Assembly: GCA_032718475.1 (NCBI GenBank)
Contig: JAUCBJ010008039.1
Span: 1 to 38,893, forward strand
Reading direction: 5' to 3'
Length of the DNA stretch: 38,893 bases
DNA from: Nemertoderma westbladi
Lineage: Eukaryota > Xenacoelomorpha > Nemertodermatida > Nemertodermatidae
Made by a program: the position numbers and the translations under genes. The notes under the pieces were generated by a model, which was given only the letters and a program-made list of their open reading frames with translations, made no database searches and was not told where the DNA came from. Of this stretch, positions 10,701 to 20,770 are shown in pieces (the stretch's first letter is position 1; each line of letters opens with the position of its first letter).

Positions 10701-12581
10701 TTGACTAAGTGTCAAAAATTTAGAGATACAAAATTATCTGGACGACGGGAATTAGTTAGAAAGCTTGAACTTTGTAAGAACTGTTTTTCTCAAAAACATT
10801 TTCGAAAAAACTGTCCATCGAGGATTAAATGTCAACACTGCCAAGGAAATCACCATACCTTGTTACATAGTGATGCTATGGTGGGAAAGGGAGTCTCCTG
10901 GAAAATGACTAAGGCAAAGACACAACTCCAAACAAAGCTAGCGAATCCAATTGTCAATACATCAACAAATGTGGTTCCTCAAACTGGTAGAGTTAATGCT
11001 ACAGTGCCAGTTTCTAACATCGATTATGAATCTGAAGATGAATACGAATTTGATTCCATAGATGGAGAATCAGATCTTGACAGTGTAACAATGGAAGGAG
11101 ATGATCATACAGATCAGTGTTATATGATAAAGAATAATTTAGACTATATGAAGTCATTTAATGTTATATCTTTAAATATTATTGGTTCAAAGGGATCTCT
11201 GAAAGTGAATGCATTATTAGATGATGCTAGTTCTGTATCATTTATTGACAAAGATCTTGCTGAAAAAATTGGAACATTGTATAGTGAGAAGTCATTGCCT
11301 ATTAAAACAATAGAAAAGGTAGTGCCTCTTAATGTAAGTTACTTAACTTGTGAACTTGATTCCATTGACAATAGTATACGACCTAAATATTTGCCATTGC
11401 GTAATATTAAGCTTGCAGCTTTGAAAGATTTTACAAAAGGGTTTGACAATGAGTATCAATGGACATCTTCAGAAAACAGTTATTTCAATAGTTTAGGTGT
11501 TCCAGAAATTGTTGTTGATGTTCCCAATATATCACTTCTTCTGGGCAATGATGTTTTCGAAGCTCATATGGTCTATGAATATAAACCCAGAATTCCACGT
11601 CCACTTGATATTTATGCTGCTAGAACACTATTTGGTTGGTATCGACGTGGCCCTATGAAAGCCACTCTAGTTAACAGGAAACTCTCAAATGAAATGACGT
11701 TTTTGTGTAGTAGTGATGTTTCTAAAAATAGTATGGATAAGGTAGCAACTTCACCCATTAAATTATATGAAGATGACTCAGACGTTGAGGAGAACATAGC
11801 TTATCCTGTAAACTTGACAGTGTCGAGGAATGATATTGATGAATTAATTACTGATAAAACAAGTCATATTAACATTGAACAATTGTTAGAAAGCGGTTTT
11901 GATAACCTGGATGTTGCAGCTGTTTATGAGAAAATATATAAGGAAGCATATTTAGATGAAGCTGTAAAAGCCTTTTTTGAGAAGGATACTCCTGATCGTG
12001 GATCTCATAGATTAGTAACAGAAGTAGAACACCTCAGATCAAAGAAAATCTTACAGACAACTACCAAGTTATTACCCAATGGGCACTATTCTGTTGGACT
12101 GCTTTGGAAAAATGATAACCCAAAGTTAATAAATAATAGACCATTAGCTATAAAAAGGGCTATGATGCTAAGACGACGTTTATTGAGTGATGCAGATGCT
12201 TATCGCATGTATCGTGCACAATGTGATGGCTATATTGAGAAAGGTTATATTATTCCAGTAGAACATCCAGAGATTACATCAGAGAGAACATATTATCTTC
12301 CACATCATTTTGTAACTGATCAAGACAAACCTGGAAAGGTTAGAGTTGTAAATGATGCTAAGGCCAAGTACAAAGGGATGTCATTGAACAGTCACCTTAT
12401 GGAGGGTCCTAATTTGACAAATTATATGTTAGGAATTTTGCTGCGAGTAAGTGAAAGGAAAATAGCCTTCTCGTGTGATATTGAAAGTATGTTCCACCAG
12501 GTTTACTGCTACGTTGAAGATCAAGACAGTTTACGTTTTTTATGGTGGCCAAATGAAGACCTTGAGGGAGGGAGAGCCTAA
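7704..12581 (+). CDS. BEL/Pao retrotransposon Gag-protease-RT (N-terminal part), 1625 codons
   Basis: ATG at 7704 has A at -3 and opens a 1625-codon frame. Residues 1-760 form a long N-terminal Gag part: an acidic Ser-rich start, a helical block around 55-160, a charged coiled coil around 235-300 and a long Ser/Thr-rich linker. At about 770-950 lies the DUF1759 Gag domain (LSFQKFSGDPQKW). Three Cys/His knuckles follow at about 988-1055 (CVLCQIKGHSLTKC; CKNCFSQKHFRKNC; CQHCQGNHH), which bind RNA. The retropepsin motif ALLDDASSVSFID (about 1170-1182) has DDAS instead of D(S/T)G. RT begins near 1530 and includes motif A (CDIESMFHQV). The frame ends at TAA 12579-12581 within RT, before the YVDD box, which lies in the next frame. 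In related elements Gag and Pol are usually one polyprotein. Confidence 0.93.
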   Translation: MSQIENLSEIGSETDLSIASENMSIVSQSVSEENTESSDANRNNLDVHLGCSNKHLPSKRAQGFRLAFSEKVKKVLRVAYQQERDTTISYVALNDFVKQITVAYYSTSNSYKELELELTNFDSKNYKSQYTSITTARDKTLECSIDAIKRLQIIAHQCQFATLNVDLIFGPLAQSAFQEDPSRSDDTMMKQPSAAQFIDEVERLESQVEPQYSVSNVTKGTIDEIIRTEQGNQELQIGLAHKRLVLQAEHRQRQLEIEKERPFLQEMALKDELDIKRQEEELKIKLNSSTRVAKIINCMRTSSMKSGSAVSSTAASKSSKRSSLLTFLHAEPSASIKQTHINSTVNVTSSLLKPTIRCQGTSYSTAVESSLSVSSNVAPLSVTSPHVQTITTSSSGYVVGQNTVPQDQPLFFIEPLQQDVRSKQMSTQISQVESNRGKVHTSTPCNINQQSKEDISKKSTDILKTVPTSCHSDHFSSRIFINKNRYSKAPDHVSDSKNISEDRFVHINNIHKQLDDVDKRLISMEKSIRTSKSENNEVLGSISESLFNEMGTMRNKMDEISSNTLYINEFHELQQSHAILSDIVFAKQHKYDTEEEGLVWEGYQERGPPNQAYSAQAPGLATAAVQSSNNVHYNSVSKHPNSHATELAMGVAQYRNNQNSSYTNPSFLQATTSRVSTGAAQGHNDNTNVISQATNETNSVLFPNASINADLSQRQLLVNTPVSKTPPAPPNLDYATQPTAHHYRNPPGIIDLSGARIVEEMSKLAAKQSLPHLSFQKFSGDPQKWLGFVLNFRSFVLDKPFSDTEKYTYLLNLLDKEPKRFVEIYDGTRNAFQKAWESLQEQYGDERSLALQLMDSIFSGDSIKHPKDLLYFQKQLQSTRDKLSTLKFDYLLDDFSRLPKIIARLPDYVRKKWRRKAQDLRDNNRQETLDDLISLLKKETKAENDPIYSDRALGCTERRHHGLSFKMSETITDSADKVMNSVRLAIDHFCVLCQIKGHSLTKCQKFRDTKLSGRRELVRKLELCKNCFSQKHFRKNCPSRIKCQHCQGNHHTLLHSDAMVGKGVSWKMTKAKTQLQTKLANPIVNTSTNVVPQTGRVNATVPVSNIDYESEDEYEFDSIDGESDLDSVTMEGDDHTDQCYMIKNNLDYMKSFNVISLNIIGSKGSLKVNALLDDASSVSFIDKDLAEKIGTLYSEKSLPIKTIEKVVPLNVSYLTCELDSIDNSIRPKYLPLRNIKLAALKDFTKGFDNEYQWTSSENSYFNSLGVPEIVVDVPNISLLLGNDVFEAHMVYEYKPRIPRPLDIYAARTLFGWYRRGPMKATLVNRKLSNEMTFLCSSDVSKNSMDKVATSPIKLYEDDSDVEENIAYPVNLTVSRNDIDELITDKTSHINIEQLLESGFDNLDVAAVYEKIYKEAYLDEAVKAFFEKDTPDRGSHRLVTEVEHLRSKKILQTTTKLLPNGHYSVGLLWKNDNPKLINNRPLAIKRAMMLRRRLLSDADAYRMYRAQCDGYIEKGYIIPVEHPEITSERTYYLPHHFVTDQDKPGKVRVVNDAKAKYKGMSLNSHLMEGPNLTNYMLGILLRVSERKIAFSCDIESMFHQVYCYVEDQDSLRFLWWPNEDLEGGRA

Positions 12582-15516
12582 GGAGTATAAGTTTCAAGTT
12601 CACCCTTTTGGTGTAATTTGTTCTCCTGTCAATACTGGAAATGCATTAAAACAAACATCAACAGATAATAAAGATAAGTTTCTTCCAGAAGTTCATGAAA
12701 TGATTGGAAAGGATTTCTATGTTGATGATGGTTTTCATTCAGAAGATGATGTACAGAAAGCAATAACTATTGCTCTTCAAGTTAAGGAATGTTTGAAATT
12801 GGGTGGTTTTAATGTTACTAAATTTGTTAGTAACTCCAAAGAGTTTCTATATGGCATACCTCAAGAAAGTCGTGTCACTAGTAATCAAGATCTAGAGACA
12901 ATGCCACTACCTGTTTCGAAGATGTTAGGGATTCGCTGGGATCTCAACTCTGATAGATTATTTATTAGATGGAAGACATGGAAGAGCCCTAAGCAGTGGA
13001 CCAAAAGGCTTTGTGTAAGTCTGTTTAGCGCATTTTTTGACCTTATTAATATGATTAGTCCAGTTATACTGACAGCTCGACTTATTATACAGAAGTTGTG
13101 GCAACTTGATTTAGGTTGGGATACCGTTATTCCAGAAGAAAATGCGATGGAATGGAAAAGGTGGGCAAGTAGTATTCAAGGAATACAAAACTTTTCAATC
13201 CCAAGAGAGTATTTTCCTGGCTCACCAATAGTGGGAATATTTGATTATGAATTGCACTCATTCTGTGATGCTTCTGAAAAGGCTGTTGGTGTTGTGATTT
13301 ATCTAAGACGAATTTCAACAGATGGGAGTATATATGTTGCATTCGTAACATCAAAATCCAAAACTATTAACTCAAAGACATTTTTGTCGCTACCTCGGAA
13401 AGAACTTCTTGCTGCATCAGTGGCAGCAGAGTTAACAGATATGGTTAACACCAACTTATCTTTTCCACTAACATTAACATTATGGACAGATTCTATGCTT
13501 GTACTAGCATACCTGGTCACCCAGTTCCCTTTGAAAACCTATGAGGCAAATAAAAGATCTAAAATTTTAGATCTCACTATAATTGATCAATGGAGATGGT
13601 GCCCTGGGGACATTAATATAGCTGATATAGCCTCCAGAGGAACAACAATCGAAAAACTATTGGAGAATACCCAATGGACTAATGGCCCTGATTTTTTGTG
13701 GCAGGATAGAAACCAATGGCCAGTTACTGGTACTATCCATCCTTCTATAAATGCTAAATTAGAAACAAAGAAGTCAAATAGTTCTAAGAAAACAAAACCT
13801 ACTACAGTCTCAGTTAAAGATGATACCAAAATATATAATATGGATCATGGCAGAGACCTTAAAGATCAAAATGATCATATTGTTTATGAAGGCGAGGATT
13901 GTATTTTAGAAGAGTATGTACATTCTACGATTGTAAATTCTGAGTTTCCTGATGTTACAAAGGTGGATAAATTTTCTCAGAAACTATGTGATACTCTTAG
14001 TTCATGGAATAAACTCTGTATACGTACTGCATGGCTTATACGTTTTATTAATTGGCTGAAATCAAAGAAAACGTCGATGTATCCTAAACATATAACAATT
14101 GCAGAACTTAATTGTGCTGAGAAGAAACTAATAATTCTAGCTCAGAAACGTTCATATCCGCAAGAATACTTGATCCTTATGGATGGAAAGAAAGTATCTG
14201 ATACATCGCCATTATATAGGTATACACCTTTCCTTACAGATGGTGTAATACATGCAACTACCCGTCTGCCAATAGAAGATTATAATAAAGACTATTGTAA
14301 CCCAATTATTATACCACCAAACAATTATATACAACATCAGCTCATATGGGATGTGCATCTACAAACTCTGCATTCTGGGAGATCCATAATTATGTCAGAG
14401 TTACGTCATAAATATTATTTAGTAACTCAGCGAGCAGCATTGGATAAAGTTCTTAGAAATTGTATACAATGTAAACAATTTAACAGCAGACCCATGAAGC
14501 AACAAATGTCGGAAATACCAAAGGAGCGGATAACAGCATTTAAACCTCCCTTTTCAACAACAATGGTCGACCTTTGGGGTCCTGTTTCTTGCAAGAGAGC
14601 AAGGACAATGGTTAAACGGTGGTGTGTTATGTATACATGTTATGCAAGCCGGGCAGTGCACATTGGTAGGGTTACTGACCTTAGCACCAATGCGTTTATA
14701 TTGTCACTAAGAAGATTTATAGGTCGGAGAGGGACAGTTCAAAAAATTAGTTCAGATAATGGAACCAATTTTAAAGGAGCAGACAATGAGTTATCAAAGG
14801 CTGTGAAAAAATGGAATAAAAAACAAATTACATTAGAACTCCGTGACAAGGGAATAAATTGGGAATTTCATACAGCTAAAGCTCCATGGCGTTCTGGAAT
14901 GGTTGAGAGACTTAATCGATCAGTGAAACAAGCATTCTTCAAAGCTATTCCCCCAAATATGACATTAACAGATGATCAGTTTGTAACTGTGCTTGTCGAA
15001 ATAGAAGCAATAATAAATTCACGTCCTTTAGTAGGTCAAACCACTGATATTAATGACCCTCAGGTCATCACACCAGGACATTTACTTATGACCAATCCTT
15101 CTGCCATCATACCTCGTTGTGAACCTGAAGAATGTCACCAATATGCACGAAAGGCGTGGAAGGTAACGCAATATGTTGCTCAACGTTTCTGGGACCATTG
15201 GTTAAAATACTATATACCATCATTGAGTATCCGTTCCCAGTGGTATTATACCAATAGAAACCTATCAGTAGGTGACCTAGTTCTAATAACGGATGAGAAT
15301 ATACCCAGACGTAAGTGGTTAACTGCTAGAATATTGGAAGTGAAGCCTGACTCAGCTGGTCTTGTAAGATCTGTAGAGCTTCTAACCATCCATGGTTCCA
15401 AACTAAAACGCCCAGTACAACGACTGTGTTTATTGGAAGAAGCTCGGAAAGATATAGGTGACTACACCAAGAAATTGTCTCGTACAGATGCATTGAAGAC
15501 TTCTGTTTTGCATTGA
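12566..15516 (+). CDS. BEL/Pao Pol remainder: RT C-terminal part, RNase H, integrase
   Basis: This frame, +1 relative to the upstream one, takes over in a purine-rich stretch (12563-12577) and stays open for about 980 codons to TGA at 15514-15516. The ATG at 12475 lies in overlap with motif A in another frame and is not a likely start. Order of domains: RT motif C FYVDDGF (12715-12735); RNase H with FCDAS (near 13261), PRKELLA, WTDS and ADIASRG carrying the four acidic residues; integrase with an H-H-C-C zinc finger (about 14340-14480); and a DDE core: D in VDLWG (near 14570), D in SSDNGT (near 14755), then E in VERLNRS 50 residues further on. The C-terminal region (about 15165-15440) fits the DUF5641-type tail of Pao integrases. 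All catalytic residues seen are present, so the single frame break is the main defect. Confidence 0.92.
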
Positions 15517-16253
15517 CTGTTATTATGCTATATTCTATAATATACGATATTTTAAGTTTTATTTCGTATATATTATTGTTGTATTAGTCCTAGATGTGAA
15601 TAATACGGGAAATGTACTATGCTAGGTCAAGTAAGTATATGGTCTCTAGCATCATTTATGTTCAAGTTTTAGTTCATTACATAATTTGGAAAAAGGTTAG
15701 TTATTTTTGTTGTTGGAATATATTTTAGTGTGATTATAATGAAATTGATTAATGACTATGTGAGTTGACTATTAATTTACATATGGAAAATAAGTATGTG
15801 TGTATGATATACTGTATATTTTTTTTTATTCCTTAAAGTAAAGATCAAATATATCGTTATATACATTTATTTGATCTTGTGGCAAAAAATTGAAGTTACA
15901 CATAACTAAGATTATGTGTATTGATTAAGTTGGTTGTTTCACAATCAGGATAGTAAAAAATGATTGTGGTTTTCTTGACAAAATGGTATTTAACAGAGTT
16001 GAGAAAATATACTGATTGAGTCAGGCAAACTAACTATAAATTTTATCCAAAGCAGGAAATAATAATTTTAAATATTTTCGGATATTATATCAAAATAATT
16101 TCGAATATGTGGAATTCTGTGAGCTGGACTATTGGGCTCTCTGTATGTAATGTTCGGTTTAAATTGCTATTTATTCCCGATAGTATTTGCTGCTGCCTAT
16201 TAAGAAGTCTTAGTAAGTCTAAAACACCATACTCAAGTAAAATTGCAGTGAAG
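15517..16253. other. AT-rich 3' flank of the BEL/Pao frame
   Basis: Non-coding and very AT-rich. An inverted pair AAGATCAAAT / ATTTGATCTT (about 15841-15877) can form a hairpin, as can ACACATAA / TTATGTGT (near 15900-15920). No gene is seen. Confidence 0.5.
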
Positions 16254-16625
16254 CACCACAATGCGCTTCTTTGATGATCGCACCACACTGCGCTTCTTTG
16301 ATGATCACACCACACTGTGCTTCTTTGATGATCGCACCACACTGCGCTTCTTTGATGATCACACCACACTGTGCTTCTTTGATGATCGCACCACACTGCG
16401 CTTCTTTGATGATCGCACCACAATGCGCTTCTTTGATGATCGCACCACACTGCGCTTCTTTGATGATCGCACCACAATGCGCTACTTTGATGATCGCACC
16501 ACAATGCGCTTCTTTGATGATCGCACCACAATGCGCTTCTTTGATGATCGCACCACACTGCGCTTCTTTGATGATCGCACCACAATGCGCTTCCTTGTCG
16601 CTTGCACCACAACGCGCTTCTTATA
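16254..16625. repeat. 27-bp minisatellite, about 13 units
   Basis: Thirteen units of 27 bp (core CTTCTTTGATGATCGCACCA) start at about 16262 and repeat every 27 bases to 16586, followed by a partial unit. Sites within the unit vary (CACTGCG, CAATGCG, CACTGTG). Because 27 is a multiple of three and no unit carries a stop in several frames, open frames appear on both strands (for example a nine-residue RFFDDRTTL repeat); these are by-products of the array rather than supported genes. Confidence 0.95.
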
Positions 16626-17060
16626 GCACTACAGGTCTATAGTAAACAGATTACTATTGAGGAATAGAATAGTCAATGGTTGACTCTCTGCCTATTTGGA
16701 TGTGTCGACCTTTTGGATTAAAAGATCAATGCGAATATATATATATGAACAATAGCCCACATGGATAGATATATTTATTGGATTTGTATAGATTCTTGTG
16801 ATGTATTTCAAATATTGAGTGAAAGTATTTTATCTATACATATATAAAGACATCAGAGCTGTACTTTATAGTATTATAATAATTGTAAGACAATGATTCT
16901 AAGTACTTTATTATATTACTTTATTAGACTTGTATAGATTCTTGTCATGTATTTCAAATATTGTGCTATTGTCAGTAATTTGTCAAAAACCTTTGTAAAT
17001 GTTCATTGCGTCCTATTTTTTGTAAATTTATATAAAGGATTATCCAAATTTAGGGAGCAG
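16626..17060. other. AT-rich non-coding with an imperfect internal duplication
   Basis: TTGTATAGATTCTTG(T)GATGTATTTCAAATATTG at about 16786 recurs at about 16928 with one change. A purine-leaning stretch (TTTAGGGAGCAG) just before 17061 may be a polypurine tract. Confidence 0.4.
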
Positions 17061-17227
17061 TGTAAGGACGCCACCTAGCGTGTATTGATGGTATTTTACC
17101 TATATATAAAGATGGTGCTACCGGTATGGAATTACATTTCATATAACTTGTTAGTGTGGCAGGTTTTTGTTAAAAACATATTTTAGTATTTCAGTCGGTT
17201 TTATTATAACACTGTCAGACTGTAACA
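17061..17227 (+). repeat. LTR-like block (single copy)
   Basis: Begins TGTAAGGACGCCACC directly after TTTAGGGAGCAG (a possible polypurine tract), contains a TATA-like CTATATATAAAG at about 17100, and can be closed at TGTAACA (17221-17227). These are LTR-like hallmarks, but I find no second copy upstream of the Gag frame, so the call rests on composition and position alone. Confidence 0.25.
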
Positions 17228-17443
17228 TTCAGACTCATCAACATACAGATGAAATCAGATATGTTGAGTTCGTCGTGAGGTGGTTGTGCCAGGGTGAAAG
17301 GGTTGTGGGTGTGGAGGGCTGAACGGGCATAGACGCTGACTGTCTGCATAGGCCAGTGACCAAATACCTGGGCCTATGTATCAGTTATGGACCGCATTAT
17401 TAGGGACCTTCCCCGGGGGGCTTGATTGTCCAATCTTTTGGGA
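17228..17443. other. short non-coding stretch between LTR-like block and 147-bp repeat
   Basis: More GC-rich than its neighbours, G-rich around 17276-17330. No gene or terminus identified. Confidence 0.4.
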
Positions 17444-17590
17444 TTGTTTCACAGTTATTCCAAGAAACCGAAGGTTTAAGCGTATTTACGCGTCAAAGAT
17501 TCTGCCACAGCTCAAATTGCTTAGGAAGTTTATCGCTATTGATAAACCGTGATAGCGATAATACTTATTCCTGCATTCACGGTTTAACAT
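17444..17590. repeat. 147-bp dispersed direct repeat, copy 2
   Basis: Identical to 5904-6050 and in the same orientation, 11,540 bp downstream. Its 3' edge lies only 13 bp from the stop codon of a candidate minus-strand exon (17604), so in that transcript it would sit at the start of the 3' untranslated region in antisense form, where the same pairing is possible. Confidence 0.9.
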
Positions 17591-17603
17591 ACTTTGTATA
17601 ATT

Positions 17604-17878
17604 TTATGCATACTTTGTAACAAATAACATCACATTTCCAAAGTATTCACCACCATTACCTAAAACTTTCTCTATTAATCTAATGGAGCATAATTCAAAG
17701 TCAAAGTATTCTTGCCGATTGTAGTTAGAATATTCCATATCTCCGCGAAATTCTGCATCGTTTGGTGGGTCAGTTGATATAAACCCGAGTTTTCTTCCTA
17801 AATATTTTATATGAATTAATGTGGATCCAAAGTATGCAAGTTTATATCCTTTAGCAACTTCGAGAAGATGAATTGTTC
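17604..17878 (-). CDS. candidate terminal exon, about 91 codons, minus strand
   Basis: On the minus strand a consensus acceptor (ACAG at 17882-17879) opens a frame that ends at TAA 17606-17604. The upstream frame meets a stop at 17897-17895, as expected for intron. The peptide is strongly protein-like: hydrophobic, aromatic and charged residues alternate, with stretches such as GYKLAYFGST, YLGRKLGF and YFDFELCSIRLIEK. The pattern of a G-Y-K-L strand followed about 17 residues later by K-L-G-F recalls the C-terminal half of GNAT-type acyltransferases, but the motif R/Q-x-x-G-x-G/A is not clean, so the family is a guess. There is no start codon because it would be an internal/terminal exon. Confidence 0.45.
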
Positions 17879-18089
17879 CTGTTTTGAAATAGGGTCAATA
17901 TCATGACAAATTGTATACAGCATTCAAATCCTGAATTATCCGGCTTTCAAATGAGCTATCATGCATGTGCACACTACTGTATGTTCACACGAAGTGTCAA
18001 GCGCCATTAAAAAATGTTATTATTAACCAAAAATTTACTTTGATTGCATCCCCTATATCGTTTACTATGCACAAATTAACGAATTATAC

Positions 18090-18178
18090 CTGGAGTATGT
18101 CTTGATGTGTCAAAAATTGTCAGACAACACTTCCAGAATACATATAAACATAAAAGACCCGAGTTGTTTATCTTGGTC
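18090..18178 (-). CDS. candidate penultimate exon joined to the 17604-17878 exon
   Basis: On the minus strand an acceptor (TTTTCATTCAG) ends at 18179 and a donor (CTCCAG then GTATAA) starts at 18089. The 89 nt between are open in the one phase that joins in frame to the next exon across a 211-bp GT-AG intron (17879-18089). Coding character is weaker than in the last exon (many Cys, Leu, Phe), so a chance fit cannot be excluded. Confidence 0.25.
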
Positions 18179-18652
18179 CTGAATGAAAAGAAAGCAAAAT
18201 TGCTATATAAAAGTAATATTTTCCAAAGTATACCATTTGGTAGACACAAAGGGGGTGATATTTGTCTGTATCATAAGGGGTGTTAGTTTTATAAGATTTT
18301 AATTATTCTTAACAGAAGCGGAATATAAAAACATTTCGATTGAGCCCTGGTTCACGAAAATTGGTTGAAAACTTCAAAAGTTATGAGTATTTATATAGAA
18401 AACATGTAAGTGTAACGCTTTTTTTAAACAGGACCATATAATAGATATGCGGAGATAAATTAATATTACGACTTCAATATAATGAGGAACTGATATTATT
18501 TCAGGGAATTTTTATTAACTGCAATAATTAGTGATATGTAATGGAATATGGTTACTACTTAACTACACAATGTCCTGGAAAATCGTGTCGTTTAATGATT
18601 TGAGAAACTGATCTGATACTTTATATACTATTCTAACTCTACTCCGGTACGT
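18179..18652. other. non-coding, AT-rich
   Basis: No exon, terminus or repeat recognised. Further upstream exons of the minus-strand candidate gene were looked for here and not found. Confidence 0.4.
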
Positions 18653-18764
18653 TTAACCCTACAGTATCTGGCTGGGGTTATTTGAAGTACTTAATTGTCC
18701 CGGTGCCGGGGGGGGGTCCTTTTATAAATTGTTTAGATCTTGGCTCAAAAATTACAATTTTAAT

Positions 18765-19230
18765 GGAATTAGGGTTTTCGAGGTCGATGATCACTATACA
18801 ACTTGTTAAAAATATTTTATGGCAAAGCAACCATCATTTTTGGTGCTATTTTGGTCCCCCAGGACGAAAAGTGTAAGTAAAAAATATCAAACCAAAACAT
18901 TTTTTGTGTTTGTTTTGATAATTTTGGAGGTATATGGTTTTCGGGGTCGCTGATACGATGAAAACTGGTTTAAAAAATACTGTAAATGGAAACGAAACAT
19001 CATTTTTGGTGCCATTCTGGTGTCCCAGAACGAAAAGTAAAAGTAGCAAAAATTTCAAACGGCAAAAATCTAATTTGGTTGGATAATACGATATTGTTGA
19101 GTGTCATATTCGTGATCAGCATCCAAAAAAACCTATATGGCCATTAAATCAATTTGATTTCGTGGTGATTTTTCATTATCATATTTCCATTACTTGTTTT
19201 TTTCGTGCTCCAGGGGGCACAAACAACTAA
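18765..19230. repeat. degenerate tandem repeat, period about 163 bp
   Basis: Blocks beginning GGTTTTCGAGGTCGATGAT (18773) and GGTTTTCGGGGTCGCTGAT (18936) share later landmarks (ATCATTTTTGGTGC; CCCAG(A)ACGAAAAG) at the same 163-bp offset. A third, more diverged block starts near 19099 and ends with TTTTTCGTGCTCCAGGGGGC. Confidence 0.65.
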
Positions 19231-20749
19231 CCAATAACTAATAATATAAATAACAACATGCTTATGTTATTATATTACACAACTCTTCGATATGTTTGAT
19301 GTTGAGGAATAAACCTTCCCAATGAAATCAGCACATTCTAAAACCTCAGTAGCCAGACTGAAGAGCAAATTTACCACTTTTGAAAAACGTGCTACACCTT
19401 TGGTGCTCTTTTAGTATCTATTAAAAAAAATGAAAATAATTTCTTCTCATCTTGCTTCGATTCCTACAGTAAAGTAGTACAGTAAATGAATTCAACAAAC
19501 CAAAACAGCATAGTTATCGTTTTGGTTATACCAAAGTCTTTGAACGGTGATGTATTTTGAGTAATTTTATCAATCCCGAAAGGTGTTGATATGGTATGTG
19601 TGCAAGGAACTCCATATATCTCGAAAACTACTGGAGCTATTCAATTTTTATTTGCCTCATCTGAAAGAGGACATAATTCTAGTTAGGGCCAAGTACTTTC
19701 GACGCGCCTGACATATTGTTTCAGGGGTTCTATCTAAGAGAAATAACTGGCCCACTAAATTTATGGGCTTTGCAGCAGCGTGGCGGGTCGTATCTATAGT
19801 AGGTCATGATTTCATGGGTAGTGGGATATACAGAAAACACCAACATTAGTGGAGTAGAAGCAATCCCCCCATCTTGCTTACGCAGTCCATGAATGATAAT
19901 CCTTTTCACGAATAATAATAATAGCACAATTAATACTTTGAAGTAGTACAACAAAGTTTATAGTATTCTTGGGGCTTATAATTTATTTGCACTGGATAGA
20001 ATAATCATAGAACTGGTTAACAAATTAATGTGGCCTCCCACATTTAACAACAATAACATGGTACAAACAAATATACACAACGAAAAAATCCTACTTACAA
20101 ATTTACACTCTAGAAATTCCTACCAACAAATTTGCGCAGTGGCTTACAATTTACAGACTTCCAGCTTCCACGATATCAAATAGAACAGGTCACAAAGGAA
20201 GTCGGTTCCTTTCACAAAAATCCCTGTATTGACAACACTTGTATAGTGTGATCAGCTAAGCTCGTCAAGAAACTAAAAGAAGAATCCATTCTCTGAATTC
20301 AAGCTTATAGAGTTAGGAGCCAGCCGGAATTTTTATACACTCTATACACTCTATACACAACCGAATACAAGTGTTGATGGCCTTCGTTTATCGAATATTA
20401 TCATTCAGTTGCGTGGAATACTCCAGGGGGACTGACTCTCCCCAACGTGCCTCCCGATTAAGTCAGTTAGTCGCGCTGCTGAAATTTATATTCTACACCC
20501 TCTCTCCCACCCTCTCTAATCCATGTACAAATCAGATTTCATGAAATGTAATTTTCAAAAACGTCTCAAAAAAGTGCCAAAAGTAGAGTTAAACAATGAT
20601 GCTATAACTCGAACACTTCCCAATATTTTTGAAAACCGTTTTCACTATTAGGAAGACAATTGATTTTTAGGAAAAGTCTTAAAATTTTAGATTCGCAACT
20701 GCGTTTCTTTCAGAGTTTTAACAAAAAAACCACGGACGGGTCATATTGA
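19231..20749. other. non-coding, no gene recognised
   Basis: AT-rich. CACTCTATA repeats near 20338-20360 are the only local structure noted. Confidence 0.4.
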
Positions 20750-20770
20750 CCCCCCCCCCCCCCCCCCCCC
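20750..20770. repeat. poly-C run (C21)
   Basis: Twenty-one consecutive C, next to a palindromic GGGTCATATTGACCC; on the other strand this is a poly-G run. Length is probably variable and prone to assembly error. Confidence 0.9.

Larger units (their letters stand above)
7704..17227 (+). mobile_element. BEL/Pao LTR retrotransposon body, ends unresolved
   Basis: Coding order Gag, PR, RT, RNase H, IN and the DUF1759/DUF5641 types place the element in BEL/Pao. A matching pair of LTRs could not be found by eye: a block with LTR character lies at 17061-17227 but has no upstream partner, and the identical 147-bp repeats outside the element lack a primer-binding site or purine tract. The extent given is therefore approximate. 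Confidence 0.7.

Noticed and set aside
12475-12565. ATG at 12475 as the start of a separate Pol protein
   Set aside because: This stretch is in overlap with RT motif A, which is encoded in the other frame; the translated peptide here is not RT-like until about 12566.
16085-16642. Long repetitive ORFs on both strands (nine-residue repeats)
   Set aside because: They are produced by the 27-bp minisatellite, whose unit is a multiple of three; no splice or start context supports them.
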